From Sporosarcina sp. BP05 (GTDB lineage Bacteria; Bacillota; Bacilli; Bacillales_A; Planococcaceae), in assembly GCF_014282005.1 (NCBI RefSeq), contig NZ_JACFTD010000002.1, forward strand, positions 372,001-436,000: DNA of 64,000 nucleotides, given 5' to 3'. The first letter of the stretch is position 1; the number at the start of each line of letters is the position of its first letter. Positions 45,371 through 54,553 of this stretch are shown here, one piece after another. Under the pieces are notes generated by a model. It searched no databases. It was given only the letters and a program-made list of their open reading frames with translations, and was not told the DNA's origin. The position numbers and the translations under genes were made by a program.

Positions 45371-46644
45371 TGTCACCAGCAATATTTCTTTTCGTCTGTT
45401 TAATTGTACTACTGCTAATATCAGTGCCTGTAGGGTTTGCTCTAATTATATCAAGCGTCCTGACAATACTTTTGACTGAAATAGATTTACCATTCAATTT
45501 GATTACACAAGTTTTACTTACTGCTAACGATTCCTTCCCGTTAATGGCCATTCCATTTTTTATTTTAGCGGGGGATATAATGGGGAAAGGTGGTATCTCT
45601 ACCCGACTATTTAAAGTGGCAAATGCATTTGTTGGCCATTTTACGGGAGGATTTGCAATCGCAACCATTTTAACTGCTATGTTTTTTGCTGCAATTTCAG
45701 GATCAGGACCTGCTACTGTTGCGGCAATCGGTTCGATTATGATTCCTGAAATGGTGAAAAAAGGTTATGACAAACCTTTCGCTACGGCTCTTGTTGCGGC
45801 GGCGGGGACGATTGGAATTGTTATTCCACCAAGTATACCGATGGTCATCTATGGAGTGACTGCTAATGTATCTATTGGTGATATGTTTTTAGCAGGGATT
45901 GTTCCGGGAATATTAATGGGTGCTGGATTAATCATTTGGGCAGTACTTTATGCGAAAAAACATAAATTTGGAAAATCATCAAAGAAAAATTGGAAAGAAC
46001 GTCTACAAGCAATTAATGAAGGTAAATGGGCCCTATTAATGCCAGTCGTAATCCTTGGCGGTATTTATGGAAGTATATTTACACCTACTGAAGCAGCTGT
46101 AGTCGCTGTAATCTATGGCTTTATATTAAGTATGTTTGTATACCGTGAGATGAATATCAAAGACTTCTTTAAGGTTACTATTTCTTCTTCATTAACAACA
46201 GGGACAATCATGATCATTGTTGCCGCGGCGGCAATATTTGGAAGAATACTTACTTTAGAACAAATTCCGAATCAAATTGCACAAGTGGTTACTTCTATAT
46301 CGGATAACCCTTTGGTATTTTTACTAATTATTAATATATTATTTTTATTAATAGGGACATTTATGGAAACGATTGCGGCAATTATTATTATGACGCCAAT
46401 CTTATTCCCACTGGCTATGGGATTAGGCATTGACCCAATCCATTTTGGAATAATAATGATTGTCAACTTAAGTCTTGGATTTATAACGCCTCCCCTTGGA
46501 CTAAATCTATACGTGGCTTCAGGCGTTTCAAATTTAAAGATCGACCAAATTGTCAGGAAAATCATACCGGCTTTTATAACACTTATAATCGTTTTATTAA
46601 TAATCACGTATGTGCCTTGGCTTTCTTTAATGTTCTTGAAATAA
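45370..46644 (+). CDS. dctM: TRAP transporter large permease
   Basis: The 424-residue protein has about twelve membrane segments and DctM signatures: NDSFPLMAIPFFILAGDIMGKGGIS, AISGSGPATVAAIGSIMIPEM, AAGTIGIVIPPSIPMVIYG, PTEAAVVAVIYG and LSLGFITPPLGLNLYVASG. It is a Na+-driven transporter of organic acids. It overlaps dctQ and is followed after 22 bases by a dehydrogenase gene. Confidence 0.95.
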   Translation: MSPAIFLFVCLIVLLLISVPVGFALIISSVLTILLTEIDLPFNLITQVLLTANDSFPLMAIPFFILAGDIMGKGGISTRLFKVANAFVGHFTGGFAIATILTAMFFAAISGSGPATVAAIGSIMIPEMVKKGYDKPFATALVAAAGTIGIVIPPSIPMVIYGVTANVSIGDMFLAGIVPGILMGAGLIIWAVLYAKKHKFGKSSKKNWKERLQAINEGKWALLMPVVILGGIYGSIFTPTEAAVVAVIYGFILSMFVYREMNIKDFFKVTISSSLTTGTIMIIVAAAAIFGRILTLEQIPNQIAQVVTSISDNPLVFLLIINILFLLIGTFMETIAAIIIMTPILFPLAMGLGIDPIHFGIIMIVNLSLGFITPPLGLNLYVASGVSNLKIDQIVRKIIPAFITLIIVLLIITYVPWLSLMFLK

Positions 46645-46666
46645 ACAATAGAATGGAGTAGATACA

Positions 46667-47656
46667 ATGGGAAAACCATTTAAGATTACGCTTATTGATC
46701 ATGAGTGGGATGATTTAAAAATCGAGCAGGAATGCATACAAAAACGAACGAAAAAGAATGCTCCGATTGAATTCCAAGTATTGCAATCACGAAATAAAGA
46801 CCACATCATTGATGCTATTAAAGATTCAGATGCACTATTAGTGATGTACGCAGATATTGACGAGGAGATTCAAAAAGCCGCTAAAAAAGCAAAGATAATT
46901 TCTCGTTATGGGATTGGCGTTAATATGATTGATGTAGATTCTGCATCGCGGCTAGGAATAATGGTGGCTAATGTGAATGATTATTGTGTTGATGAAGTTT
47001 CAGATCATGCACTTTCATTTATTTTATCAAGTGCCCGTAGATTATTTACATATCATGAGCAAACAAAGAAAGGGGATTGGGATTTTAAAAAGGCTTCTAT
47101 CCCCCTGCGAGCCTCCAATGCTTTAGTTGGATTGGTTGGATTCGGAAAAATACCTGCGAGACTTGCTGAAAAACTAAATGCAATCGGTTATCAAGTTATC
47201 TCTTACGACCCATTTATTGACAAAGTAACAATGGAAAAAGCGAGTGTTAAGAAAGTAGATTTATCGGAACTACTTGCTAGTAGCGATTTTATTTCAGTAC
47301 ACGTTCCTTTAATTGAAAAAACTCGACATTTAATTTCTACTAACGAGTTTAATTTAATGAAAGAAACTGCTTTTTTAATAAACACTGCCAGGGGACCAAT
47401 CATTGATGAGGAAGCCCTTATCGTTGCATTAAAGGATGGACAGATTAGTGGCTGTGCTTTAGACGTTACCGAAACTGAGCCACTTCCACACGATCACATT
47501 CTGAGGCGGCTAGACCAAGTCATATTAACACCTCATGCAGCATGGTATTCAGATAAAGCATTTGTAGAAATAAGGGAAAAAGCAATTCTGAATATATTAG
47601 ATGTTTATGATGGAAAAGAACCGAAATATCTAGTGAATAAAAAAGTTTTCGCTTAA
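46667..47656 (+). CDS. D-2-hydroxyacid dehydrogenase (C-terminal-binding-protein type)
   Basis: The 329-residue NAD-dependent enzyme has the Rossmann motif VGLVGFGKIPARLA, the catalytic Arg in INTARGPIIDEEAL, the Glu in DVTETEPLP and the His in TPHAAWYSD. It interconverts a 2-oxo acid and a D-2-hydroxy acid. The operon context suggests that it oxidises an imported 2,4-dihydroxy acid to the 4-hydroxy-2-oxo acid cut by the aldolase; this is inferred. It follows dctM closely. Confidence 0.85.
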   Translation: MGKPFKITLIDHEWDDLKIEQECIQKRTKKNAPIEFQVLQSRNKDHIIDAIKDSDALLVMYADIDEEIQKAAKKAKIISRYGIGVNMIDVDSASRLGIMVANVNDYCVDEVSDHALSFILSSARRLFTYHEQTKKGDWDFKKASIPLRASNALVGLVGFGKIPARLAEKLNAIGYQVISYDPFIDKVTMEKASVKKVDLSELLASSDFISVHVPLIEKTRHLISTNEFNLMKETAFLINTARGPIIDEEALIVALKDGQISGCALDVTETEPLPHDHILRRLDQVILTPHAAWYSDKAFVEIREKAILNILDVYDGKEPKYLVNKKVFA

Positions 47657-47764
47657 AAGATATTAAACTTTGATTTGTTGTGTGCTTATATCGAATTCTT
47701 CCGGAACCATTTATTTCAAGTACTTGGATAGTAAGAATGACTAAATTGAAAATGAGGTTATTAC

Positions 47765-48931
47765 ATGACGATTTCAAATCGATTAAAGAATTTACCACCA
47801 CACTTTTTTGCATCACTTGTTCAAAGCGTTGAAAAAGCTCTTTCCGAAGGGCGAGATGTTATAAACTTGGGGCGAGGTAACCCCGATCAACCGACACCTC
47901 CCCATATTGTAAAAGCACTACAAGAAGCAGTTGAAGATCCTTTAACACATGGATATTCTCCATTCAGAGGGACGCCAGAGTTAAAACAAGCTATTGCGGA
48001 TTTTTATAAAAGAGAATTCGATGTTGTAATTGACCCTAAAACAGAAGTGGCAGTTATGTTTGGAACAAAACCTGGATTAGTTGAGTTACCACTTGCTATT
48101 ATGAACGATGGTGAATTACTATTGCTTCCGGATCCGGGATATCCCGATTATTTATCAAGCGTTAGCTTGGCAAATATTAAATACGACTTAATGCCATTAC
48201 TCGCGGAAAATGACTTTTTGCCGAATTATAACGCCCTTTCGGATGAACAAAAAAAGCAAGCAAAACTAATGTATTTAAACTATCCAAATAACCCGACGAG
48301 TGCATCTGCCAACATTCCATTTTTTGAAGATACAATTGCACTGGCAAAGGCTAATGATATTACGATTTTGCACGACTTTGCATATGGAGGAATTGGTTTT
48401 GATGGTGTAAAGCCTGTAAGTTTCTTACAAGCGGAAGGTGCAAAAGACGTCGGAATTGAAATGTACACATTGTCAAAAACGTATAATATGGCGGGATGGC
48501 GGGTCGGTTTTGCTGTAGGGAATGCAGAAATCATCGAAGCCATCAACTTATTGCAAGACCATCTATTCATTGATATTTTTCCGGCAGTTCAGCGCGCAGC
48601 CGCAGTTGCGTTATCGAGTAGTCAGGACTGTGTAGATGAGCTCGTTTCACTATACGAAGGCCGCAGGAATGTCCTAATGGCTGAATGCAAACGAATCGGT
48701 TGGGATGTCGTTTCTCCGACAGCTTCTTTCTTCGCTTGGCTTTCTGTTCCGGAGGGGTATACAAGTGAATCGTTCGCCAAACTACTAATGGACAAAGCAG
48801 ATATAGCTGTAGCACCGGGTCATGCGTTCGGGCAGTATGGAGAAGGGTATATACGCGTCGGACTATTAGTAGATGAAAATCGAATTGTCGAAGCAATTTC
48901 AAGGATTGAGAAACTCGGCATATTTTCATAA
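47765..48931 (+). CDS. PLP-dependent aminotransferase, MtnE/YkrV-like
   Basis: The 388-residue class I aminotransferase is close to bacillar MtnE (YkrV): INLGRGNPDQPTPPHIV, MFGTKPGLVELPLAIMN, YLNYPNNPTSA, HDFAYGGIGFDG and the PLP Lys in YTLSKTYNMAGWRVGFAVGN. MtnE makes methionine from its 2-oxo acid in the salvage pathway, but no other salvage gene is here. In this operon it may transaminate a 4-hydroxy-2-amino acid or act on a related 2-oxo acid. A strong terminator follows. Confidence 0.85.
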   Translation: MTISNRLKNLPPHFFASLVQSVEKALSEGRDVINLGRGNPDQPTPPHIVKALQEAVEDPLTHGYSPFRGTPELKQAIADFYKREFDVVIDPKTEVAVMFGTKPGLVELPLAIMNDGELLLLPDPGYPDYLSSVSLANIKYDLMPLLAENDFLPNYNALSDEQKKQAKLMYLNYPNNPTSASANIPFFEDTIALAKANDITILHDFAYGGIGFDGVKPVSFLQAEGAKDVGIEMYTLSKTYNMAGWRVGFAVGNAEIIEAINLLQDHLFIDIFPAVQRAAAVALSSSQDCVDELVSLYEGRRNVLMAECKRIGWDVVSPTASFFAWLSVPEGYTSESFAKLLMDKADIAVAPGHAFGQYGEGYIRVGLLVDENRIVEAISRIEKLGIFS

Positions 48932-48983
48932 TATATGCTTAAGAAATATGCCTATGGATCTATTACAAATAGTTATTGAAAAA

Positions 48984-49025
48984 TTAAGGGAGCAAAACCA
49001 CATAGGTTTTGCTCCCTTAAATTTC
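48984..49025 (+). terminator. Terminator of the aldolase-TRAP operon
   Basis: A 16-bp perfect stem (TTAAGGGAGCAAAACC, 48984-48999, with 49005-49020) is followed by ATTTCTTT. The remaining stretch to 49283 has no gene I can support. Confidence 0.85.
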
Positions 49026-49283
49026 TTTCGTTCTGTTATACTGGTACTATTATTTTGTGGTTAACGGTTAAGATATCTTATGGTTATTATTCCACTTTAT
49101 TGATAGTGAGACCAGTCAAAATAGGGTGCTAGATCGCCATCGGATTATTTCTAAGGTTTTTTTCTTGTCTGTGGAAGGAAATATATGAATGTTGAAGACT
49201 ATAGATTCCCTCATGTTTTTTGTGTTTCACGAATTCTTTCGCCTTAACCATTTATTATTTCACGATAACCTTTGTTCTATACA

Positions 49284-49376
49284 GGTAAAGGTTCTCCGAC
49301 AGGTTTGTCAATCGTACCATCACGGCTTCTGAAAAAAAAACAAGAGTTCGCAATTTGGAGATTAACTAAAACTAGA
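49284..49376 (+). pseudogene. Fragment of a UxaA-type gene 3' end
   Basis: Pieces of the gene at 39375-40532 recur: ACAGGTAAAGGTTCTCCGACAGG, then after a deletion the ITASE...KQEFAIWRLTKT end. It is followed by the AAAACCGCTTAGG terminator, just as the intact gene is followed by a related terminator. It is a recombination scar. Confidence 0.65.
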
Positions 49377-49386
49377 AATTCAAGCA

Positions 49387-49421
49387 AAAACCGCTTAGGA
49401 CAAACTGTCCTAAGCGGTTTT
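49387..49421. terminator. Terminator of the chemoreceptor gene
   Basis: AAAACCGCTTAGGAC (49387-49401) pairs perfectly with GTCCTAAGCGGTTTT (49407-49421). It lies directly after the chemoreceptor on the minus strand. Confidence 0.9.
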
Positions 49422-49435
49422 CCAAACTTAAAATA

Positions 49436-51433
49436 TTAAACCTTAAACCGATTAACCGCCAAATTCAATTCCTCACTCAACTCCGTGAGCGTTTCTGCTG
49501 CATCTGTTACAGATTGAATCGCGCGAAGTTGTTCGTCTGTTGAGGCGCTGACTTCCTCGCAAGCTGCGGCTGTTTCTTGTGACGTTGCCGCCATTGTTTG
49601 GATTGTTTCAGCGACGTCGTCTTTGTGTGTCGCGACCTTCTGAATTTCTTCGTACACTGCGTCGATTGAGTCTTGCATGTCAGACATCAAAGTTGAAATT
49701 TCACCGAAAGTGATTTCGGTGTCGGTTACGACTGTGCCTTGGCGCTGGAAGTTCTCACGCGTTTCGTTCATTTGTTCAGAAACCAGTCTGGATTCTGTTT
49801 GAAGTTCCTGGACTGTCACTTTAACTTCTTCTGTTGAACGCGCGGATTGTTCTGCAAGTTTCCTTACTTCATCCGCAACGACTGCGAACCCTTTGCCGTG
49901 TTCGCCTGCCCGTGCGGCCTCGATGCTAGCATTTAGTGCAAGTAGATTCGTTTGCGATGAAATCTGGGTGATTGTTTCCATGACTCCACCGATTGCATTC
50001 ACTTTACTTTCAAGTGTACCGATCACTTCGGACATGGCCTGCAAATTTGTTTCCCAATCGTTGAAGGACAGTTTCAACTCTTGCATTTGACCTTGACCAC
50101 TCGTATTCATTTCACCTGCTTTAATTGCAATGTCAGACATGACGCCGGCTTTCGTTGTGATTTCGTTAATTTGTTGGCCAAGAAGATAGGCTTTTTCCGT
50201 AACGATTTCAGCATCTTCTGCTGATTTTGAAGCGCCATGTGCAATTTCAGTTACTGCGTGCGCAACTTCTTCACCTGATGCATTCGTTTCTTCAGCAACT
50301 GCGCTTAAACTTTCAGAGCTTGCCCGGACGTTCGATGCAGAGCCGTTGACGACAGTAATAATAGCGTTCATATTGTCTATCATTATATTGAAGTTATCGC
50401 CAAGTTCTCCGATTTCGTCATTTGTTTTGACGTCAGAACGAACGGTCAAATCACCTTGAGAAACGGAACTCATTAATGAATTTAACTGACCAAGTGGTCT
50501 AATGGTCCGGCTAATTATGAGATACAATGTTGTGAAGATGACCAGTAACGTGACAAGTGCAACAATAATCATCGAAGTGCGTAAGGTAGTAGCTGTTGCA
50601 TTAATATTCTTTTCTTGATAGATGGCCGAAATTTTCCAACCTAAATCGGGTAATGTTGTGTGAACATTTACGTAATCGACACCTTCATGGCTGTAATGGG
50701 ACATATTCTGGTCGTTACCGTTCTCATACATAGCTGCGATGAAGGGCATACTCATAAAGTTTTCTCCATTGCTGTATGGATGGGCGACGACAGTACCATC
50801 CGTATCCAACACCATTGGAAAACCACCGTAGCCGACATCACTCGCTGCGACTGTACTTGCTAATGCGGTAAGTTGAATGTCGATACCGAGAACGCCAATG
50901 ATTTTGCCATTGGAGTGGACGGCCTTTGAGACGGCAATAACCAATTCTCCAGTTGCCGAATCGGTATAGGGCTTAGACCATTGAACAGCATCTGGATGCG
51001 CAACCGCATTTTGATACCATTCACGTGTTGTTGGGTCAAAATCGGCTCCAAGGTCAGCGTGTGGCATGATGAAGATATCCTTAGTGGGAAGTGTTAAATA
51101 GACAGATGTTACATCTTCGTAGACGCTGAGGAAGTTTTCAAATTCCATTTCGAGTGCCGGGATGGAATTGATGGTTGGGTTGTCCTGGCTAGGAAGTTCA
51201 AAATCGGTCACTGTTCGCGTCGTAGATAGGTGTCCGACACCTTTGCCATATTGCCCAAGAAAGTTTTCCATTGCGAAGCTGATTTCATTGATAAGTGCTG
51301 CGCTTGATTCGGTAGCACTTTTTGCGGTTGTATTCTTTACTTGTGTACTGCTGATGAATGTCATTGTTGCAATCCCAACCAGGAATAACACCATAACCGT
51401 CATGATGATTTTTGTTTTGATGGATTTAAACAT
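49436..51433 (-). CDS. Methyl-accepting chemotaxis protein with a dCache sensor domain
   Basis: The 665-residue receptor has a first membrane segment (about 8-28), an extracellular double-Cache domain (about 35-275, with [44 protein letters not shown]), a second membrane segment (about 283-305), a HAMP domain ([12 protein letters not shown]) and a long signalling coiled coil with the hairpin tip [31 protein letters not shown] near residue 510. Double-Cache domains bind small ligands such as amino or organic acids. It has its own SigD promoter. Its 3' end has been copied to two other places in the island. Confidence 0.95.
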   Translation of the reverse strand: MFKSIKTKIIMTVMVLFLVGIATMTFISSTQVKNTTAKSATESSAALINEISFAMENFLGQYGKGVGHLSTTRTVTDFELPSQDNPTINSIPALEMEFENFLSVYEDVTSVYLTLPTKDIFIMPHADLGADFDPTTREWYQNAVAHPDAVQWSKPYTDSATGELVIAVSKAVHSNGKIIGVLGIDIQLTALASTVAASDVGYGGFPMVLDTDGTVVAHPYSNGENFMSMPFIAAMYENGNDQNMSHYSHEGVDYVNVHTTLPDLGWKISAIYQEKNINATATTLRTSMIIVALVTLLVIFTTLYLIISRTIRPLGQLNSLMSSVSQGDLTVRSDVKTNDEIGELGDNFNIMIDNMNAIITVVNGSASNVRASSESLSAVAEETNASGEEVAHAVTEIAHGASKSAEDAEIVTEKAYLLGQQINEITTKAGVMSDIAIKAGEMNTSGQGQMQELKLSFNDWETNLQAMSEVIGTLESKVNAIGGVMETITQISSQTNLLALNASIEAARAGEHGKGFAVVADEVRKLAEQSARSTEEVKVTVQELQTESRLVSEQMNETRENFQRQGTVVTDTEITFGEISTLMSDMQDSIDAVYEEIQKVATHKDDVAETIQTMAATSQETAAACEEVSASTDEQLRAIQSVTDAAETLTELSEELNLAVNRFKV

Positions 51434-51484
51434 GTATATCTAGCACCTTCTCTTTCACTCTTTTAAAATAGTAATGCTATAGAG

Positions 51485-51511
51485 ATTTCGGTTCATAAAT
51501 TCATTTGTTTA
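51485..51511 (-). promoter_or_regulatory. SigD promoter of the chemoreceptor gene
   Basis: On the minus strand TAAA (51511-51508), a spacer of exactly 15 bases and ACCGAAAT (51492-51485) match the SigD consensus with two changes in the -10 box. It lies about 52 bases before the chemoreceptor start. Confidence 0.7.
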
Positions 51512-51629
51512 GCTAACGGTAAAAAAAAATATATTTCAGATTTCAATAGAACTAGTTTAGTGGCGGGAAGCTTAGTTGGGAATGAATATCGTTTTGTGGG
51601 CGGTTCAATACTTTTTATTGCCAATTTGC

Positions 51630-51656
51630 TCAACTTCCTTTTGGGCTTGCCGATAT
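51630..51656 (+). promoter_or_regulatory. SigD promoter of the flaG-fliDST operon
   Basis: TCAA (51630-51633), a 15-base spacer and a perfect GCCGATAT (51649-51656) form a SigD promoter 41 bases before the flaG start. It shows that the filament-cap operon keeps its own control after being separated from hag by the island. Confidence 0.85.
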
Positions 51657-51697
51657 TAACCATAACGAATGTTCTTATATACAGGGAGGTTTGGCGA

Positions 51698-52069
51698 ATG
51701 GTAAGTCGTGTGGGTGGCGGAGCCGTAGTGAATCAAGCGGATGTATTAGCAGAAAAAACGGTACAGGATACGGAAGTCTCGGTGGTGCAAGTGCAAGCGA
51801 TTCAGGAGAAAGTGCAGCAGAAAGCCGACAATGAACAACAGTTGCCGGCTGACAAGGCAAAGCAAATGACTGACAGCATGAACACGTTTATGGAAAGTGC
51901 GAATACGCAATTGCGATTCAAGTTTCATGAGAAGCTCAACGAATACTATGTGACGATCGTCGATTCGACAACGGACGAAGTCATACGGGAAATCCCATCC
52001 AAAAAACTATTGGACATCCATGCGGCAATGCGCGAATTCGTCGGCTTACTGGTCGATCGGAAAATTTAA
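51698..52069 (+). CDS. flaG: Flagellar protein FlaG
   Basis: The 123-residue protein matches FlaG (YvyC): a polar, Gln-rich N-terminus, then LRFKFHEKLNEYYVTIVD and EVIREIPSKKLLDIHAAMREFVGLLVD. FlaG proteins affect filament length. I start at the ATG at 51698, seven bases after GGGAGGT. A longer reading frame from 51560 would add a hydrophobic stretch but would place the SigD promoter inside the gene. Confidence 0.93.
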   Translation: MVSRVGGGAVVNQADVLAEKTVQDTEVSVVQVQAIQEKVQQKADNEQQLPADKAKQMTDSMNTFMESANTQLRFKFHEKLNEYYVTIVDSTTDEVIREIPSKKLLDIHAAMREFVGLLVDRKI

Positions 52070-52086
52070 GGAAGGCGTGAAATAAT

Positions 52087-53631
52087 ATGCGAATTAGTGG
52101 ACTAGCTTCAGGAATGGATACGGAGTCAATGATTAAGGATATGATGAATGCACATCGTATCCCGCTCAATAAAATTACACAAAAGAAACAATACTTGGAA
52201 TGGCAGCTAGATAATTACCGTACGACAAACCGTCAGCTGTTTGATTTTAGTAAAAAGACGTTTGATACGATGATTTTGTCAACGTCTTTTTCAGCGAAGA
52301 CGGTAAATATTTCTGCACCTGAAGCTGTTTCAATTAGAAATATGGGTTCTACTAGTGATTTTTCAGGGACTATTCAAATTCATCAATTAGCTAAAAACGC
52401 GACGATGCAAAGTAACATATCACAAGAGCAGCGTATTTTTGCCAAAGATGCGGACATGTCAAAAAAACTTTCTGAGCTTGGTATCGAAACAGTTCAGTCA
52501 ATAACTATTAAGGCAATTAATGAAAAGGGAGAACTGGATGTAAAAGGGTACACCCTAGATTTTAATCCTGCAGACGAAACACTTCAGTCAGTTCTTGACA
52601 AGATTAATAAAAATTCAGGTGTAAATGCTTTTTACGATTCATTCTCAGGGAAAATCAGTATTGTAGCAAAACATAGCGGTGAAGTTCTTAATGGTTCTGA
52701 AATTGAAATGAGTGGTAGTTTCGCAGATATTTTACAAGTAGGCGGAACAAATACTGCGGCCGCTGCCTCCATTAATAAAGCTGGAACTACAGGTCAAAAT
52801 GCCGATATCACTATTAACGGACTCAGAACAAAACGTTCAACAAATACATTTCAACTAAATGGCTTTGAGTTTTCAATAAAACAGATAACAGCACCGCTTA
52901 ATGCTGATAAAAGTGTCAATGCAAGTGGGAAAACAGTTACTTTCAGTTCTGCACCAGACACTGATAAAATATTCGACTCCGTCACAAAATTCGTTGACGA
53001 GTACAATAAACTTATCGAAGACTTGAACAAACAAATCCGTGAACCTAAATATCGTGATTTCCAGCCGCTATCAGCGGAACAGAAGAAAGATATGAAGGAA
53101 GATGAGATTAAGCAATGGGAGGAAAAAGCGAAGAGTGGTACGCTTCGTAACGACTCCACCATTTCCAGTATGCTGACGCAAATGAGGACAGCCCTTATGG
53201 GAACTGTAGGTAGCGATACACTAAAAAGTCTCGGAATTACAACGTCAAAGGACTACTCAGCAAATGGCAAGCTCGTCATTAATGAACAAGAATTAAAAAA
53301 AGCAATCAGTGATGATCCGAATAAAGTTCATGAAATGTTCTCAAAAGATGGAGCAACTGTGGCTGATCAAGGGTTTGCTCGTAAACTTCGAACTATTGTT
53401 GACAACACCCAAAAATCAATTGCCCAACGCGCAGGAAAAGTGGGATCTGTCAACGATACGTTTTCACTCGGCCGCTCACTAAAAGAGATGAACAACCAGA
53501 TTGAACGGTTCGAAGTACGTCTGCAAAAAATGGAAAGCCGCTACTGGAAACAGTTCACCGCAATGGAAACGGCAATCAATCGTGCAAACTCACAATCGGC
53601 TAGTCTTATGAATGCATTTAGTAATAATTAA
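52087..53631 (+). CDS. fliD: Flagellar filament cap protein FliD
   Basis: The 514-residue protein caps the growing filament outside the cell and helps flagellin insert. The N-terminal D0 part reads MRISGLASGMDTESMIKDMM with LEWQLDNYRTTNRQL, the middle forms the cap domains, and the C-terminal coiled coil ends in MNNQIERFEVRLQKMESRYWKQFTAMETAINRAN, all typical of FliD. It follows flaG by 17 bases with GGAAGG before the start. Confidence 0.96.
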   Translation: MRISGLASGMDTESMIKDMMNAHRIPLNKITQKKQYLEWQLDNYRTTNRQLFDFSKKTFDTMILSTSFSAKTVNISAPEAVSIRNMGSTSDFSGTIQIHQLAKNATMQSNISQEQRIFAKDADMSKKLSELGIETVQSITIKAINEKGELDVKGYTLDFNPADETLQSVLDKINKNSGVNAFYDSFSGKISIVAKHSGEVLNGSEIEMSGSFADILQVGGTNTAAAASINKAGTTGQNADITINGLRTKRSTNTFQLNGFEFSIKQITAPLNADKSVNASGKTVTFSSAPDTDKIFDSVTKFVDEYNKLIEDLNKQIREPKYRDFQPLSAEQKKDMKEDEIKQWEEKAKSGTLRNDSTISSMLTQMRTALMGTVGSDTLKSLGITTSKDYSANGKLVINEQELKKAISDDPNKVHEMFSKDGATVADQGFARKLRTIVDNTQKSIAQRAGKVGSVNDTFSLGRSLKEMNNQIERFEVRLQKMESRYWKQFTAMETAINRANSQSASLMNAFSNN

Positions 53632-53665
53632 CAACAGCAGTGAACTAAAAGGAGATAGAATATAA

Positions 53666-54067
53666 ATGGCTATTAACAACCCTTACGCAACCTACCAGAA
53701 TAACTCTGTAAATACATCAACGCCAGGCGAACTGACACTTATGCTCTATAACGGTTGTTTGAAATTCATTCTACAAGCAAAAAGAGCGATGAATGACAAC
53801 AATATTGAAGAAAAAAACAAGGCCATCCAAAAAGCACAAGCAATCATTTCCGAACTCATGTTGACACTCGATAAGTCGTACCCGGTTTCACAAAATATGC
53901 TTGTCCTCTATGAGTTTGCGAACAGCAGACTGGTTGATGGCAATATTAAAAACGACAGTGCTCTGTTCGATGAAGCGTCTGCTATCATTACGGAGTTCCG
54001 CGATACGTGGAAGCAGGTTATCCAAATTAACCGGCAGAAACAGTACGCGAACGTAGACGAAATATGA
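53666..54067 (+). CDS. fliS: Flagellin export chaperone FliS
   Basis: The 133-residue helical protein has the FliS signature NNPYATYQNNSVNTSTPGELTLMLYNGCLKFI and ends with the helix FRDTWKQVIQINR. It binds the disordered C-terminus of flagellin in the cytoplasm and keeps it unpolymerised. Its target includes the QGVLQLLR tail that is duplicated around the hag intron. AAAGGAG precedes the start. Confidence 0.97.
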   Translation: MAINNPYATYQNNSVNTSTPGELTLMLYNGCLKFILQAKRAMNDNNIEEKNKAIQKAQAIISELMLTLDKSYPVSQNMLVLYEFANSRLVDGNIKNDSALFDEASAIITEFRDTWKQVIQINRQKQYANVDEI

Positions 54068-54417
54068 TTCGGCCTGCACTGACAGCGTGGCGTGATGTGA
54101 CGGAAAAACTAGTCAGGTTGACGCTAGAAACAGCGGAAGATAAGCGAGATGAGACGATTGCGGGCATCGAAGCACTTCTCGATGATCGTGATAAGTTGCA
54201 ACCGCATATTGCCGCTCCGTTCACGCCCGAAGAAGAAGTCTTTGGTAAAAGTCTTGTCGTGACGGAAGCGGATGTCCAAAAGAAACTTGCTCAATTTATG
54301 AAACTGATTCGTACAGACATCGCGGAATCACAAGCGAAGAAAGACAATATGAAAAACTATCTTAACCCCTACAGCAATGTGGCGCGCGATGGTACGTTTT
54401 ACGATACGAAGCAATAA
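54064..54417 (+). CDS. fliT: FliT-like flagellar chaperone
   Basis: The 117-residue helical protein follows fliS with a four-base overlap (ATGA), the place of fliT in bacilli. It starts with an amphipathic helix (TAWRDVTEKLVRLTLETAED), has a DDRDKLQPHI turn and ends in NYLNPYSNVARDGTFYDTKQ, an end typical of bacillar FliT proteins. FliT binds the cap protein FliD before export. Confidence 0.85.
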   Translation: MIRPALTAWRDVTEKLVRLTLETAEDKRDETIAGIEALLDDRDKLQPHIAAPFTPEEEVFGKSLVVTEADVQKKLAQFMKLIRTDIAESQAKKDNMKNYLNPYSNVARDGTFYDTKQ

Positions 54418-54423
54418 CTACTT

Positions 54424-54460
54424 CCCGGCTGGAGATTATTTTCTAGTCGGTTTTTTCTAT
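54424..54460 (+). terminator. Terminator after fliT
   Basis: CCGGCTGGA pairs with TCTAGTCGG through a stem containing wobbles, followed by TTTTTTCTATTTT. It ends the flaG-fliD-fliS-fliT operon. Confidence 0.7.
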
Positions 54461-54553
54461 TTTATATGCAAGTATAGTCACTAGGTCCCGTGTGAATGAT
54501 TATTCATTAATGGTATATTTTACACATGAAAGGAATTTGAGGGGGAAGGTAGA

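Noticed and set aside
51560..51697. N-terminal hydrophobic extension of FlaG
   Set aside because: It would place the SigD promoter inside the gene, lacks a ribosome site and is not part of other FlaG proteins. The ATG at 51698 has a strong site.
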